Shown in pieces: positions 44,463 to 56,976 of a stretch of 64,000 nucleotides of DNA (positions within the stretch are counted from its first letter, which is position 1; each line of letters opens with the position of its first letter). The notes beneath the pieces are model-generated. The model was not told the origin of the DNA and ran no database searches. It saw only the letters and a list, made by a program, of their open reading frames with translations. The stretch spans positions 279,789,527-279,853,526 of the forward strand of contig OX336389.2 of assembly GCA_946902985.2 (NCBI GenBank). The letters are read 5' to 3'. The stretch is from Meconema thalassinum (Eukaryota > Arthropoda > Insecta > Orthoptera > Tettigoniidae). The translations under genes were made by a program, and so were the position numbers.

Positions 44463-44706
44463 GTAGCGTAACGCGCGCATGGGCCGGTCTTCCGTGGCCG
44501 TTCGCAAGCGTGTGAGAATTCCTCTTCAAGTCCACGTAGAACATTTAGACCACTGAATATGCACATTCACTGCCGAGGACACATTGCCCATTTTATTTGC
44601 ATTGATCATAAAGATATGAAGGCTCACCGTGCGTGGGGACACCACTACGAACGTAGTATGTACCAGTCAAGAACGAACGGTCCACTTATATTTGGTTCTG
44701 TTAGTA

Positions 44707-44935
44707 CGCACGGAGCCGCCTCCGTGGCTTAGGCAGCAGCACGCCGGCCTCTCACCGCTGGGTCCGTGGTTCAAATGCCAGTCACTCCATGTCACTCCGA
44801 CCGGGTCAGGGAATGGAATGAATGAAGCCCCCATCTAGTGGCGAGCATATGAACTGTGCCGGCTGCCGAGGCCTGTCGCACTCCCCTGGCTTTCCGCTAG
44901 TAACTGGTTAAATAAAAAGCGCAGTGAAATGCTAA
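44707..44935 (+). repeat. SINE S3, short rearranged form
   Basis: Head GCCTCCGTGGCTTAGGCAGC, B-box-like GGTTCAAATGCC, directly followed by GACCGGGTCAGGGAATGGAA and CCATCTAGTGGCGAGCATAT in the same orientation, then an A-rich end. In the other S3 copies this distal module has the opposite orientation relative to the head. Confidence 0.7.
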
Positions 44936-46044
44936 ATAGATATTCATGTATATAAATATAAGAGAACAAATTATAAGCTAATTAAATTGATTAAGATTAA
45001 TTGATCAAATCAATTGCTTACCCAGCAAGCTGAATACCTTATTAAAAAGGACGCTAATCGTTTTACGTGAAATTCATCGATCGGATTGCAAATCCGGTAG
45101 CATTATTGAAACCTGGCAATCATCCACTTTTTGAAATCATTAGTCTCAAAATTTTAAATTGATTTTCCCGGAAATAAGGGTGTGGTACCACAGCTCATTG
45201 AAGGGCCAGCGTAAAAATGCATATACTGCATAGCAGGGCCGTCCACAGTCCTAGGAGAGTTCGCATCACGCCGTTATGGGCAGCAGCCCAGACCCAAGGT
45301 TTGGGCGACATAGGAAACAATTAATAGTTATTGAAATTGCTCCGAAAAGCGAACACACGATAAATATAGTTCTGTGGACCCGAGGGTTACTCTGGATTGA
45401 GCAGGAGCTACACCGAGGGTATTTGCCAACAATATATCACAGAACATTAAGGTACGTCGATCTACAACGTATAGAGCAAAGAGTATCGCAGTTAGCCAGT
45501 AAAGCTACCGTCGGAATTGTGTGCTAGGAATCAGAAACAGTGCGGCGTAATTTCTGACGGGGAACAATTGGGAAACCCTAGGATCACAGAAGTGAGAGAC
45601 TATAAAGAGTGTTTCACGCTAGGTTGGTATTCGAGGGAAAAGTAGAGCACATAACTAGACTACTGTCATCGTGCCACGAAAAGGATCAGCCTCGTGAGGT
45701 CTCCAAAGTGTTACGTAATATGTAGTTATAAGTTGTATAGAAATTAGAGAAGTGATAAATATGTATGTGTTCAGTGCTGGTGTTAAGAGTTAAGTATTGT
45801 ATGTAATTGAAGAAGAGTGTCGCCGTAATATGGCCGGCTAAAGTAATGATGGGAGGGGCTGAGGCCTACCCTGGCCTTTGTCTGCATCGAAAATCTACCA
45901 AGTTCGATATATGAGTGCAATGATGTTTATATATTGTCAACGCTACTCTACAGATCGGGGGAAATTAATATCTTTCATCTAAAAATGAGGGGGCAGATGA
46001 CCTCGTAGTTCCGCCCCTTAAAACAACAATAACTAACTAACTAG
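44936..46044 (+). other. Unassigned, ending in a retroposon-like 3' terminus (45965-46044)
   Basis: GGGGGCAGATGACCTCGTAG, CCGCCCCTTAAAACAACAAT and (AACT)n resemble the R-type 3' end. Upstream to about 45240 could be its body, but no coding motif is visible. Confidence 0.4.
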
Positions 46045-46248
46045 AATCGCTGTAATTAAAATGTAATTTTTGTGACTGGGAAATAACAGTTTAAAAATGG
46101 AGAATGGTTCGTCGTCACCGACTGCTGTTAAGTCGGAAATGCCTAATATTCAAAGACGAAATCTGTAAAATAATGTTCTATGCTTGACGAGAACTATTTT
46201 TCAAGCCCAGAAAAATAGTCACTCGAGATTTTATATTTTTAATACCAA

Positions 46249-46265
46249 TAATAATAATAATAATG

Positions 46266-46335
<70 letters not shown>
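46249..46335. repeat. (AAT)n microsatellite
   Basis: About 29 units with one GAT. Poly-Asn and poly-Ile frames here are artefacts. Confidence 0.96.
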
Positions 46336-46589
46336 CGTAAATGTCAATGCCAGAGTAAAGCCATGGATCACAGGAAGATAATAAATTTGTGAGATGTAAA
46401 TAGGTCAACGTTGAATTGGACCAGTTAAATATGTGAATTCAAATAATTGGAAGATGATATGATTTTAAACACAGGGCCTTTATAGATATTCGTGCTTGTA
46501 GAACACAATAAAAATGTATATACTGTATATGTTGAAGTTCAGAGTGAGTACGTTTGGTAAATGCGTTAATGGGTGCAATGTATGTGAAT

Positions 46590-46840
46590 TTGAGGCCGTA
46601 AGGTGAGTCCTGGTAATAAGTACGGTACGGTATGTGTATTTGAGGTCGTAAGGTAAGTCCTCAGAATATATGAATTGGAATAATGAGATGAAGAAGAAAG
46701 GTAAGTCCTGTAATAATGTCTGCGAGGAAATATGAGTAATTAAGGCTATTGGTAAGTCCTGGTAATAATATCTACGAGAATGTCTACGAGAAAGGCGAAA
46801 GGTAAGACCTTTAATAATGTCTGCGAGGAAATCGAATTTT
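46590..46840 (+). repeat. About 50-bp degenerate repeats carrying GGTAAGTCCT
   Basis: AGGTGAGTCC or GGTAAGTCCT words occur at 46601, 46652, 46700, 46751 and 46801, spaced 48-51 bp, with TAATAATGTCTGCGAGGAAA between the later ones. Each word matches a strong 5' splice-site consensus. Confidence 0.75.
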
Positions 46841-46841
46841 A

Positions 46842-48236
46842 CACTGAAGAAAATGGAAATTGCAACACCATGAAGGCATTGGTCGTTTGTGTTGATTTTC
46901 AAGATATGGAACGATGCCATGTACAGTAGGTATGTAAACGATCAAAGTTTCAGACCCATTGGATTGTTGCTACAGGTCTCCCCACGTGATTAGTCGCGGA
47001 AGAATCAACTCCAGTATACGGGATCTGGTGTAGCGTAGTTGACATGCAGTCTGCGCAGTGGAGTGTTCCCCGTCAAACATGCCTCGATGACAGAGAAGAG
47101 CACGCTATCAACAACTGTCGCCGTTTGAGAGGGCTTGGATAATTGGGCTGGGTGTGGCTGGATTATCGCTAAGGACTGTCGCTGCACGTGTTGGCCGACA
47201 GGCATCTGCGGTACAACGTGTATGGCAGCAGTGGTCAAATGAAGGTACCCACACTCGTAGACCTGGCACAGGCCCAGCGTGACAGACAACTGTGAGAGAG
47301 GATCGCCGCATCATTCGGATGGCCCGGATGGAACCCCATGCAACAGCAGCGCAAATTCGAGCAGCTGAGGCACCCCACGTTACACAACAAACAGTTGGTA
47401 ATCGCCTGCGTGCAGCTGGCTTACGATCCCGTGTCTCTACAGAAGGTGTTCCATTGACCCCACAACAGCGACGTGTAAGGCTGGCCTGGTGTCGAGAAGG
47501 ATCGACGTGGGTCGAAGAATGGCATAGGGTCGTCTTTAGTGATGAACCGCGCTTCTGCCTTGCCCGCAGTGATCGCCGGAATCGTGTGAGCCGACGTACC
47601 GGGGAGAGGGGCCGCCCAGACCTTATTGTCGAGAGGCACACAGGGCCAACACCAAGCAATATGGTCTGGGGAGCTATTGGCTTTAATGTGAAATCACAAT
47701 TAGTTCTTGTTGAGTGCACTATGACTGCTCGACAGTACGTTGATAGGGTACTCAATCCAGTGGTTGTCCCTATGATGGCGAACATTGCTAATGGGATGTT
47801 TCAGCAGGACAATGCCCGGGTTCACACTGCACGCATCTCCAGAGAAGCTCTCCACGACATCACAACCTTAGAATGGCCCGCCAGATCCCCTGACCTCAGT
47901 CCTATTGAGCATGTGTGGGACATGATGGGTCGACAACTGGCCAACCGTCCTCAGCCACCCACAACTCTGGAACAACTGACCGTGCAGTGCAGCAAGCATG
48001 GGCCACAATTCCTCGGGAAGCGATCCAGGGCCTTATTGACTCCATGCCTCGCCGAATTCATCAATGTATTGCAGCTCGTGGTGGGCACATCCTGTATTGA
48101 TTGTTGTCCAAACTTGCGGTCAGAGGGACCTGAAAGTGTAATCATCGAATTACAACCGAACACTCGTCCTACATGTTCAATTGCAGCAATGTAGCACCAC
48201 TCCTTCTGGGTGTTGCAATTTCCATTTTCTTCAGTG
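46842..48236 (+). mobile_element. Tc1-like transposon, complete ends (1395 bp)
   Basis: Inverted ends CACTGAAGAAAATGGAAATT (continuing GCAACACC) match perfectly for 28 bp and are flanked by TA on both sides (46840-46841, 48237-48238). One transposase gene lies inside. Length and structure fit an autonomous Tc1-type element. Confidence 0.92.
47079..48100 (+). pseudogene. Tc1-like transposase (DD34E type), three lesions
   Basis: The cut-and-paste transposase acts on the element's own ends. The reading frame starts at ATG 47079, shows TGA at 47088-47090 and 47280-47282, then is open from 47283. N-terminal HTH: SPFERAWIIGLGVAGLSLRT. Catalytic triad: Asp in FSDEPRF, Asp in FQQDNARVHTA, Glu in LSPIEHVWDMM, all present. 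Near 47980 a phase change sends the frame to 48194; the family-like end (IHQCIAARGGHILY, stop 48100) is in another frame. Both TGA codons replace positions where arginine would fit, so CGA to TGA transition is likely. Damage is light, so the copy is young. Confidence 0.88.
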
Positions 48237-48915
48237 TATATGCACCTTTAACCCAGATTTTTTGTAGTAGGCTTACTCTATAGATTAAAGGCCACGATTA
48301 TTTGATGTGTTCGGAAAGCAATTTTTACAATTAGGTAGATAGATACCTCTTGATGTGAGTTCATACGTGATCCATGTAACTTTATCTCACCCAAGTATAA
48401 GTACACCCGCATATAATTAAAGAAAGTGGTATTGGCCATACATAACGAAATAGTTACTAATCCTTGCATTGATTTTCGTGGTAGCATTTTTCCGACTTAA
48501 AATGTGAGGAGAATTGAGTTTGAGTGTTATCCATAACATGACTTATGGACGAATAAACATAGTTTTTATTCTAAATGATTGAATTTATTGAAAGGGAACG
48601 ACAACCGTCACTCCATAGTTGTAGTATCATGTTTGATGCTAAGGGTCATCGAACTCGCACTTTGGTAACGCTCTTAAAGCGATTGCCTTTCTTGGCATAG
48701 TTATAAACAGTCCCTTTTTTCAGGGGGACGCGGGGGGTACACGTACCCCTTAAATATTTGAAAACTGTTTAAGAAAATAGGCTATATTGGTACATTTGTA
48801 TCTAGTCCGGCAAATATAACTTCCGATTTGGAAGTTCATCGATCAGCTGGTGTCAACGCGCTGTTCACAACAGCTGGAGGTGATTTATTGTAATTCTCGA
48901 TTTAAATCGATGTAT

Positions 48916-51900
48916 TGTACCCATGTGAGTAATCTCGATGGAAAATATGCTTCTGCCTCCAGCTAGCGTCAGGACTCAGGCGTGTACCATTCTCCCATTG
49001 AGCAGTTGCATATTTTGGATTTGAGGCTAAAAGGTATCAACTCTACAATGATAAGGCACAACTCTACTCTAAAGACTTTAATTCAGTAAAACTCATGGCT
49101 TCAAACAAATAATGAGAACACAAATCCCATAAACAAGACACAAACAAACAAAGTTACTCCCACAATCCATTAATTATTCACATAGTTGAACAAATTAAAT
49201 CCATATCACTATTCAATCTTTTACCATTATGTGGACTTTAAACTTTACTCAAGTGCACTGATGCACATGTAATATTTCACAAAACTGAACTATTACATTC
49301 ATGTCACCTAATGTGACTTTTTTATATTCACAAAGTTACTTGTATCCTACAATACATCTGAATTTACATCATGTGTACTATCTGTGTTACATCTCTCTCT
49401 CCCACCAAATGCTTTCATGCATTAGCCAACTCATGGTTTGCACTACGATCTACTTGCAACACCACAATTACGCAAGTCTACCCCTCCACTCCCTTCTTTT
49501 TATAGTTACACTGCATGTCATTGTGATTTCATTAAATAACTTCTGTTATCGTTGTGTCGGATAGTATACTATTACGCTACCCTTACGAGCGTAGCCTGTG
49601 GCAACGAGTAACCAACTTCATTAACTAGGTGTCAGTGACAGTAACAAATACAACATCCAACCATTCGTTAGATTGCTAAATTTTTATATCATCAGGGTAA
49701 TCTATGATTAGCAATGTGTTTTTAAACCACACACATTCATTACACATTATAACAATTCTTCCTTTCATTACAAGCAAGGTCTTAAATCTGTCCGCTCAAG
49801 AACGCGAACCTTCATAGTTGGTTTAACAACCCCAGCCCCTTGAGCTGCCTGCATACAATGGGCAGAGTAGGGTCGTTCACGGCTGTAAACCGCCCCTTGT
49901 CTCCCCGTTTCCTGGACTTTTACCTCCCAAGCAGTATTACAACTTTGAATATAACATTGTGGTCACAATGATCCACGTGATCCCATATGATCTGAACTGA
50001 ATATTATGCAATGGTTCTGGGTGAGCTTGAATATTTAATCCTATCCTTAGGACATTAATAACGGCCTCAACCGGTCCGTATCACAATATGAAGGCACGAG
50101 ATTCATAGAACACAGGTCTAGTGGTTAGCCGGTATCTCAAATAAAATATTACGGTCAGTCAACAGCTGCCGCCAATGATTCGCTTCAACGAGCCGAATCA
50201 CTCAACATTAAGTTCTCGGGGAATCAGGTATAGCGTCCAGGTGTCCAATGTTCTCCCCGCGCTTACCCCAGGATTCGAACCCGGAACATTTCATATCCAA
50301 CATCGGAGATAGGGTACACACTAAATATGCTCCGGCATAAATTAATATCTCTGTACGCTCATGCTGTACGAGATTTCACACGTCGATTAGATCACCTGGC
50401 CCCTTACCTGTCCACGATCTCGCCTTATAATAAAGAGAACTCTAACTGTACTCTACAAGCTTAATCAAGCCACAAATTCAATTCACTGTCAAGCTCCAAC
50501 ATTCCCGTGCATAATTATATTCCCATTAATACAATCTATTTAATATTAACTCTTTTCTCTTCCCTTAATGTAATCTACTGCTTGGCTAGATAAATAATCC
50601 AATTAGCGTAAATACTTCTTGCTTAAAACCTTTCATCCTGATGTATTCAATTATACCGTTTATCATTATTATAATAATTATTATTATTATTATATTACTG
50701 ACATAAATTATCCTTCCGACACAACGTAACTGCTTCAATGATCGAACATTCGCGTTCGTCACGTTAAGTTTCACATAACTGAATTGCCATTATTTATTAG
50801 TAGCATTAATAGTGGTAACGATTAATCCACTCTCTGATGTATTCAACATCTTAACTTTACTGAAATCAAACAATAAACATATGAGGATATGCCTCCTAAT
50901 ATTGATTCTTACTGGCATATTTTATACTTCCGAAATCACATTACATGCAGTGACTATCCTTCTATAGTAACATGATTTGTGGGGTACTTACGTCGGCTTT
51001 ATCCAGGTGGCTCCAACCACCATATTCCAGTGTCACCTGCCATCGGCTTACTTAGTGACACATTGCCATCTTGCAAATACACATATTATATGACATCTGA
51101 TTTATAAACACACGACACTTTTCCATTTTTATAATGAAGCTAATGCTTCCGAAACACATGACACTTTTCCATTTTTATAATGAAGCTAATGCTTCCAAAC
51201 CACATAACACTATATAACACTGGTTATATTATGACTTTAAGAGATATTTTACATAACAACGGTGCACAAACACACGTTACACTTTAATTCCTGATTGGTT
51301 GACATTCCCTAGCATGTATCGAAAGTACAGGTGCGGACGGCCCCTTTCTTCGGTCCTACCCCTTCCTGATTGAATCTCCCGATCATCTGCTCACGGATTC
51401 ACCAACAGTTTCTCGATCATCCCTTGATAATCTTCCTACTATTGCAGCGATATGCTTACATCTCGTCATGAACGCTACTTACTGGTATACTCCAAATATG
51501 TATAACCAATCACTATACTTTACTGCGCTCAACATTGTACATTGTATTTACATGAATTATTACTTTTCACAGTCCTGCCTAGTATATCACACGGCACATA
51601 ATAAACATTATATAACAGTCTTACTGCACGGCTTCCCACATTGAAGTCCGAGCATCCTCTCCTAACTTCGGTAATATGCATTTCGCATAATCAAGTTTGT
51701 TAATTACCGACTTCATTCTTAGTTCATGACCATGCATGAATATATTCTCACATGTGTGTTACATTGCACAGCTAACATGCTGATTACCAGTGAAATGTTT
51801 AAGTCTTTGTGTCAACCTGGGCGCTCCGTGTCCTTTTCAACTGCGACTGCTTCGAAACAACTCTCCCTCCGACTGGGTCTAAAACTGTCAACTGTAAAAC

Positions 51901-53118
51901 TGTAAGTTTCAACTGTACGCCGTAAACTGTACGCTTCGACTGGGTCCACCCTCTTATATCTGTTTCACACAAAAAGTAGGGCAAGAATTCCCGCGATAAA
52001 TCAGCTCCTCTTCTAGGGTGATTCTGAACTTGGAATAATATCCATATTGTTCCTTTTTCTTCGCTGGTCACAAAAATGTATGTGTGTTCGATGATCGATC
52101 GGCCACTTAATTTATATTAATTATCTTATCCATGGCGTGGGGACGCTACTTCACTGGGAATCCCTGGCAACATCCTCAAGTCCAGCCGCGAACACCCATA
52201 GTCCTGTAACACTACGCACTGCATTAAACATGCCTTGATTTCGCCGTTATATGGCTCTAAAATTAGCCTCCCGGCTAAAGATTCACCTGTGCGCAACTCT
52301 CATGTCATTGCATTGCTCCAATCATGAGTAATCAATGATTTTCCTTGGGATCTTCCCGTTCCATTCTCAAGTCTATTCTCAAACGGGGAAGAACCTGGTC
52401 ATTATTTAACCTCCCGACCCCTTGCAGACGACTTATCTGGGTCAGCAAGATTGACGTGGCGCCACGGGCCTCCTCCCACAATTCTGGGGCTATTTGCAAA
52501 ACGTCAAACTTTGAAACTCCTGTGTTTCAAATCCAGCATATCCTACTTCATGTAGTCCAAATAATGCTATCTTCCACTATTTTCCTGCATTATTTCACTA
52601 AATAATGTCAGTAACAACTGATATCACACCAGTAATTAAATATATAATTTCTTCTAGGGGTTCTTACAATGAAATACCCTCCACAGATCTCGGGTTCGTT
52701 CCCTGTTTTTTTTTTTTTTTTTTCGTGTGACCTCCTGAGAGGCCGAGTGCAGGTCTTTCTAATCGACGCCCGTGGGCGACCTGCGCGTCGGGATGAGAGA
52801 TGGAATGGATGAAGATGAATGAAACTGGGCAAGGATGTGGAAGGAATCGTCCGTGGCCTGTCAGAAGGTACCGTCCCAGCATTTGCCTGGTGTTGAAAAT
52901 GGGAAACCACGGAAAACCATTTCAAGGACGGCCGACGGTGGGGCTCGAACCCACGCGTCTACCGAGTCAGCAGAGAGCTTGGCCCCATGACTTAACGCTG
53001 CGCTTTTAGCGAGCATAGCCACTGCTGTCGGTCGTTCCCTGGTGGAACCTTCATTCAGAGCTCAACTTATCTCCGAGATCCACGTTCGAGACCAGTCAGC
53101 ATGACCACCTCGGGTTCA
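48916..53118 (-). repeat. Probable solo LTR (about 3.87 kb without its nested SINE)
   Basis: Begins TGTACCC and ends GGTTCA, that is TG/CA, with an exact 4-bp duplication GTAT (48912-48915, 53119-53122), a length typical of Gypsy-type integration. The empty-site sequence is visible at 11960-11985. On the minus strand TATAAGAGGG near 51958-51949 followed by CAGTCGAAGC resembles an LTR promoter, so sense is probably minus. Only short incidental frames are found. A 46-bp direct duplication lies at 51114-51205 and an (ATT)n-like run near 50670. Confidence 0.7.
52706..53031 (-). repeat. SINE S2, nested in the solo LTR
   Basis: Poly-T at 52706-52723 (A tail on the minus strand), head at 53031. Exact 10-bp duplication TCGTTCCCTG at 52696-52705 and 53032-53041. 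The B box GGTTCGAGCCCC is intact on the minus strand, and the A tail is long. Probably a recent insertion. Confidence 0.92.
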
Positions 53119-53233
53119 GTATCGAATCAGTTTCTTTTGGTCGGCAACTCGGCACTCCGTTCTTATAAGCACGCAGGCTAGTGTTTGGAGGTGGGGTAGT
53201 TTGTTATTTTGTGCTTATGGTTAGTTTTGAAGG

Positions 53234-53452
53234 ATGAAGAAAATAACGAACTATTTAACATCCACCCAGGCATCGAAAAGGCTGAAAGTTAATGATTCGA
53301 ACACAAACAATGACCGGACTTTGAAAATTGCCGAAAATTGCAAGATTGTGATGTTTTGTCGACTACAACTGAGAGTACCCCTTAAATATTTTTTTAGAAA
53401 TAAAGCACTGGTTATAAATATAAATTTAATCTTGAGGACCCAGTCTAGATGA
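53234..53452 (+). pseudogene. Possible hAT/ZBED-type transposase N-terminus, second copy
   Basis: Starts MKKITNYLTSTQASKRLKVN. Colinear with 12085-12279 to about codon 55. The frame then runs into flanking sequence. Confidence 0.35.
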
Positions 53453-54069
53453 TAAGTTATTCCCTCGTTCTCGGGTAAGATGAGGGTTGGCAAGTACCGT
53501 TACTCACAGAGCAATGGCATAGCGCCGTATCTCCCAGCCAAAGCCACTTTTTAATTTTTAATAATTTTTGTCCTATAAAGGAAATGTAGGACATTTAAAT
53601 TGTATGTATTTAAATACCCAAGTATTTAATCTGCTTAGACTTTTGTACAACTCCGTAATATTATTCATGGCAATAATTATGTGTTGTTTGTTTTAACATG
53701 TGATTAGTTATAAATACTGTCAGATTGTCCTTTGTTTTGTAGAGGGAATTTTGGTAAATTTCTGATCAGGTTTAAGTTGATGTTTCTAGAGAAATAGATA
53801 GACTTTGTTTCGTCTTTATTGTTTATTTGTGCGATTTTCCATTTTGGGAAACTGTTTAGATTTTTTTTATTTGTATTTTTGTCTGTTGTAAAAAATACAT
53901 TTTATAAATGAAAACTACGAAGGATATGTGTTAGTCATTACACTACTTTTAAGAACCTATATTAAGACCTCCAAATGTGCTGTACTGTTTCTAATCCGAA
54001 AGAATCCGGTATGACCCCGATGTCCGGCTGATATTATTTTATTAATGGTCTACATCATTCACGAACGGT
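53411..54069. other. Unassigned AT-rich interval
   Basis: No frame of note and no repeat recognised. Confidence 0.4.
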
Positions 54070-54345
54070 TACAATATGATAGAAAATCGTCAGGTACCAA
54101 AGGTCGCAGCAGACGGTGTAGGCTGAGTAAGGTTAATTACACGGAGGCGAAGGGTATTGGAAACTTTGTCCATATGATCGAAAATCGTCAGGTACCAAAA
54201 GTCGCAGTAGACGGTGCAGGATGAGGAAGGTCAATTACATGGAGGTGAAGGGTACTGGAAACTTGGTCCATGTGATCGAAAATCGTCAGGTACCAAAGGT
54301 CGTGAGGCTGAGGAAGGTTAGTTCCGTGGAAGCGAAGGATGAACG
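54070..54345. repeat. 98-bp tandem repeat, about 2.8 copies
   Basis: GAAAATCGTCAGGTACCAAA recurs at 54082, 54180 and 54278; the third copy is shortened. Confidence 0.9.
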
Positions 54346-54850
54346 CGAGCTAAATGGGGCGAGGAGCTGAGTCATAGAGCTCGAGCGGTGGCAGTCTCCC
54401 AAGAGTCTGTCTGCTGCTGTGTCGGCGTCTTGGCGCCTAGCTGCACGTGTCCACACTTAATAGTAAACAGAGTAACATACGTCACAGCGCTGTCAATGAT
54501 GTAAACATGCTTATTTATCGAGTGATTCAAGAAGGATGGCAGTGCCTTGATCATTTTACATCCTGTCTTTGAAGACATGCGCTTTAATTCCCCTATTCCG
54601 GTCGTGTGTTGGTCTGAATCCGACCTCCCTTAGGAGAAAAGCTCTTTGTACAGTAATTAGCTTGCTGTGCCGCTATCATGCTGAGGCTTATCAAAGCCCC
54701 CCCCCCCCTCCCTTTTTCCCCAGATAATTTGAAATGTAATTATCAATATATTTAATGTTGATCATTGAAGGTTGATATTATGAATGATTTTTTTATCGTC
54801 TGTTTTGATAACTACTAACTTGTATGTAGTTTAATGCGTAATACAGTAAT
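54346..54850. other. Unassigned interval
   Basis: A C-run lies at 54698-54708. A 68-codon minus frame has no domain. Nothing else. Confidence 0.4.
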
Positions 54851-55231
54851 TTTTACCACATCGTAGTGCAGTGGTTAGCATTCTTGGCTGTCACTTTGGA
54901 GGTCCGGGTTCAATTCCCGGCTCTGCCAAGAAATTTTAATTTTGATCTGAGGGCTCGTGAGGCAAAACTGAGAAGAGGACGGTTCGATTCCCATCTCAGC
55001 CATCTTGGAAGTGGTTTTCCGTGGTTTCCCACTTGTACTTCAGGCATATGCTAGGATGGTTCCTCATTGAAGACCACGGCCTCCTTCTCCCCAATTCTCA
55101 TCTTTATTACAAAAACACACATTAATACAGCCATCACAATAACACAGGTTATCATACAAATTCCACCCACACCCAAGCACACGGGGCTACATGACTACGA
55201 TGCTGCAAACCCTTTAAATCAATCAACAAAA
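54851..55231 (+). repeat. SINE S1, full length
   Basis: Head ATCGTAGTGCAGTGGTTAGC, B box GGTTCAATTCCCGG, second box GGTTCGATTCCCATCTCAG, tail to CAATCAACAAAAA. Flanking duplication CGTAATACA (then GTAA or CTAA) before 54851 and after 55231. Confidence 0.82.
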
Positions 55232-55584
55232 ACGTAATACACTAAAGTTCCTCCACAATGGGTACTTCTAGAGCGGCAGGGATGGTCTTAAGAAAACGAG
55301 TAACGCACACAAAGTGCTCATCCAAGACAATGAATTTGAGGATTAACTTGGAAACAAGCTGCACAGGGTAACCAGATTTGGAACATCCCTGTTCATCCTT
55401 CGGATTTTACCTCGCGACTTATGAAAACGGCCTGCGCGCAGTGGACACAGGAATGGTTGCTGACCAAATACATTCAAGGTGTTGCGCGTGTCATCTTGTT
55501 CTTTGCTTATACGAGTTTCTGAACACATCAGGATAAGTCTCTCAAGACGAACCAGGAAGAGCATCATCAACTACCAACTAGCAT

Positions 55585-56150
55585 CACCACCCTGATGCCT
55601 CGTTGCGCAGTGGGTGTCATTCTTGGCTTTCACCGCAGAGCCTCGGATTTGATTCCCGGCTCTACCAAGAAATTTAACTCTGGCCTGGAACGGAGTTCGA
55701 TTTCTACCTCAGGGGGCTTGGTGGTGCAGCGGTCAAGCTGTATGCCTCTCACCAAGGTAGTCCGAGTTCGATTCCCGGTCAATACACATGAGATTTTCGA
55801 AGTGAAATGCCATGTCCTGTGGTTCGGATTCTACGTAAAACAGAGGTCCCGTGGCTCATGGTCGCGAAATTAACGGTCACGTAAAACTGCAAACTTCCTT
55901 TGATTTCTACCCCCAGCCAACCTGGAAGTGGTTTTCCGTGGTTTTCCACTTCTACTTCAGACAAATGCCGGGATGGTACCTAAATTAAGGCCACGTCTGC
56001 TTCTTATCCAAATCCTACCTCATTTACAAATGCACACACCAATACAGACATCCCAGTAACACAGGTTATCAGACAAATTCTACACACACCCAAGTACACG
56101 GACCTACATGACCACTAAGTCCCAAAGCCCCTAAATGAATCAACAACAAA
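55585..56150 (+). repeat. SINE S1 interrupted by SINE S4
   Basis: Head TGCCTCGTTGCGCAGTGGGT, S1 second box split at 55708. It resumes at 55912 (CCAGCCAACCTGGAAGTGG) and ends with ATGAATCAACAACAA. Confidence 0.8.
55709..55901 (+). repeat. SINE S4, nested in S1
   Basis: Head GGTGGTGCAGCGGTCAAGCT, B box GTTCGATTCCCGG, ends AAACTTCCTT. Duplication GATTTCTACC at 55699-55708 and 55902-55911. Confidence 0.88.
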
Positions 56151-56585
56151 AGACCTGCTTGCTACACAGAACAGAAAGAGACCTAACTAGCAGTAACACA
56201 GCAGACAGTCTGAAAGACACCCAACCTCAATGAATCGCTTGATATTGAAAGGGGACTTCTGCAGGTTATAGGAAATATTAGTTTTTGATTCGATACTACA
56301 GATGATAGTTTTGACACCATTTAGTGTCGAAATGAGACTCCTGCAGACCACACCACGACAGTGCCGAGCTTGTGAAATCTCCGTGTATACTTTTTGCGCA
56401 TAATATCAGTGTTGTTTTTGCATTTTATCATTACATTGAATTGCTGTTATTGGAATTATTGCTTTCTGTGTTTCAATGATTCTTGCCCTGATATTGTACT
56501 TCATTTTCATATTATTATTAAGTTAAGTATTGGTTCAATGTTCATACTGAGAATTGTGTTTGTACATTTCAAAAGCAATGACAAT

Positions 56586-56961
56586 GTATTGTATGTATGT
56601 CTACCCCTTATTATTCCCGTTTTCCAAACGGGGTCGGGGATGAGATGCGATGGAAGTCTTTGTGGCAATGATTTTTACGGCCGGATGCCCTTCCAGACGC
56701 CAACCTCATGAGAGGAGTTAATGAGAGATGAAATGAATGATGGTGAATGAAACTGGGCAAGGATGTGGAAGGAAGCGGCCGTGGCCTGTCAGAAGGTACC
56801 GTCCCAGCATTTGCCTGGTGTTGAAAATGGGGAAACCACGGAAAACCATTTCAAGGACGGCCGACGGTGGGGCTCGAACCCACGCGTCTACCGAATCAGC
56901 AGAGAGCTTGGCCCCATGACCTAATGCTGCGCTTTAGCCAGCGTAGCCACTACTGTCGGTT
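56586..56961 (-). repeat. SINE S2, long form
   Basis: Head at 56961 (CCGACAGTAGTGGCTACGCT), 3' side CCTCTCATGAGGTTGGCGTC and GGGCATCCGGCCGTAAAA. Exact 15-bp duplication AAAAGCAATGACAAT at 56571-56585 and 56962-56976. Confidence 0.9.
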
Positions 56962-56976
56962 AAAAGCAATGACAAT

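Larger units (their letters stand above)
48721..53410 (+). mobile_element. hAT-like fragment split by a 4.2-kb insertion
   Basis: 48721-48915 matches 11784-11974, and 53119-53410 matches 11972-12262. The join is exact at the 4-bp duplication GTAT. The outer edge begins CAGGGGGACGCGGGGGGTAC. Confidence 0.8.

Noticed and set aside
47108..47785. A 225-codon minus-strand frame
   Set aside because: Antisense shadow of the Tc1-like transposase.
54690..54720. G-quadruplex or telomere-like run
   Set aside because: A single C-run without repeated G tracts spaced for a quadruplex.
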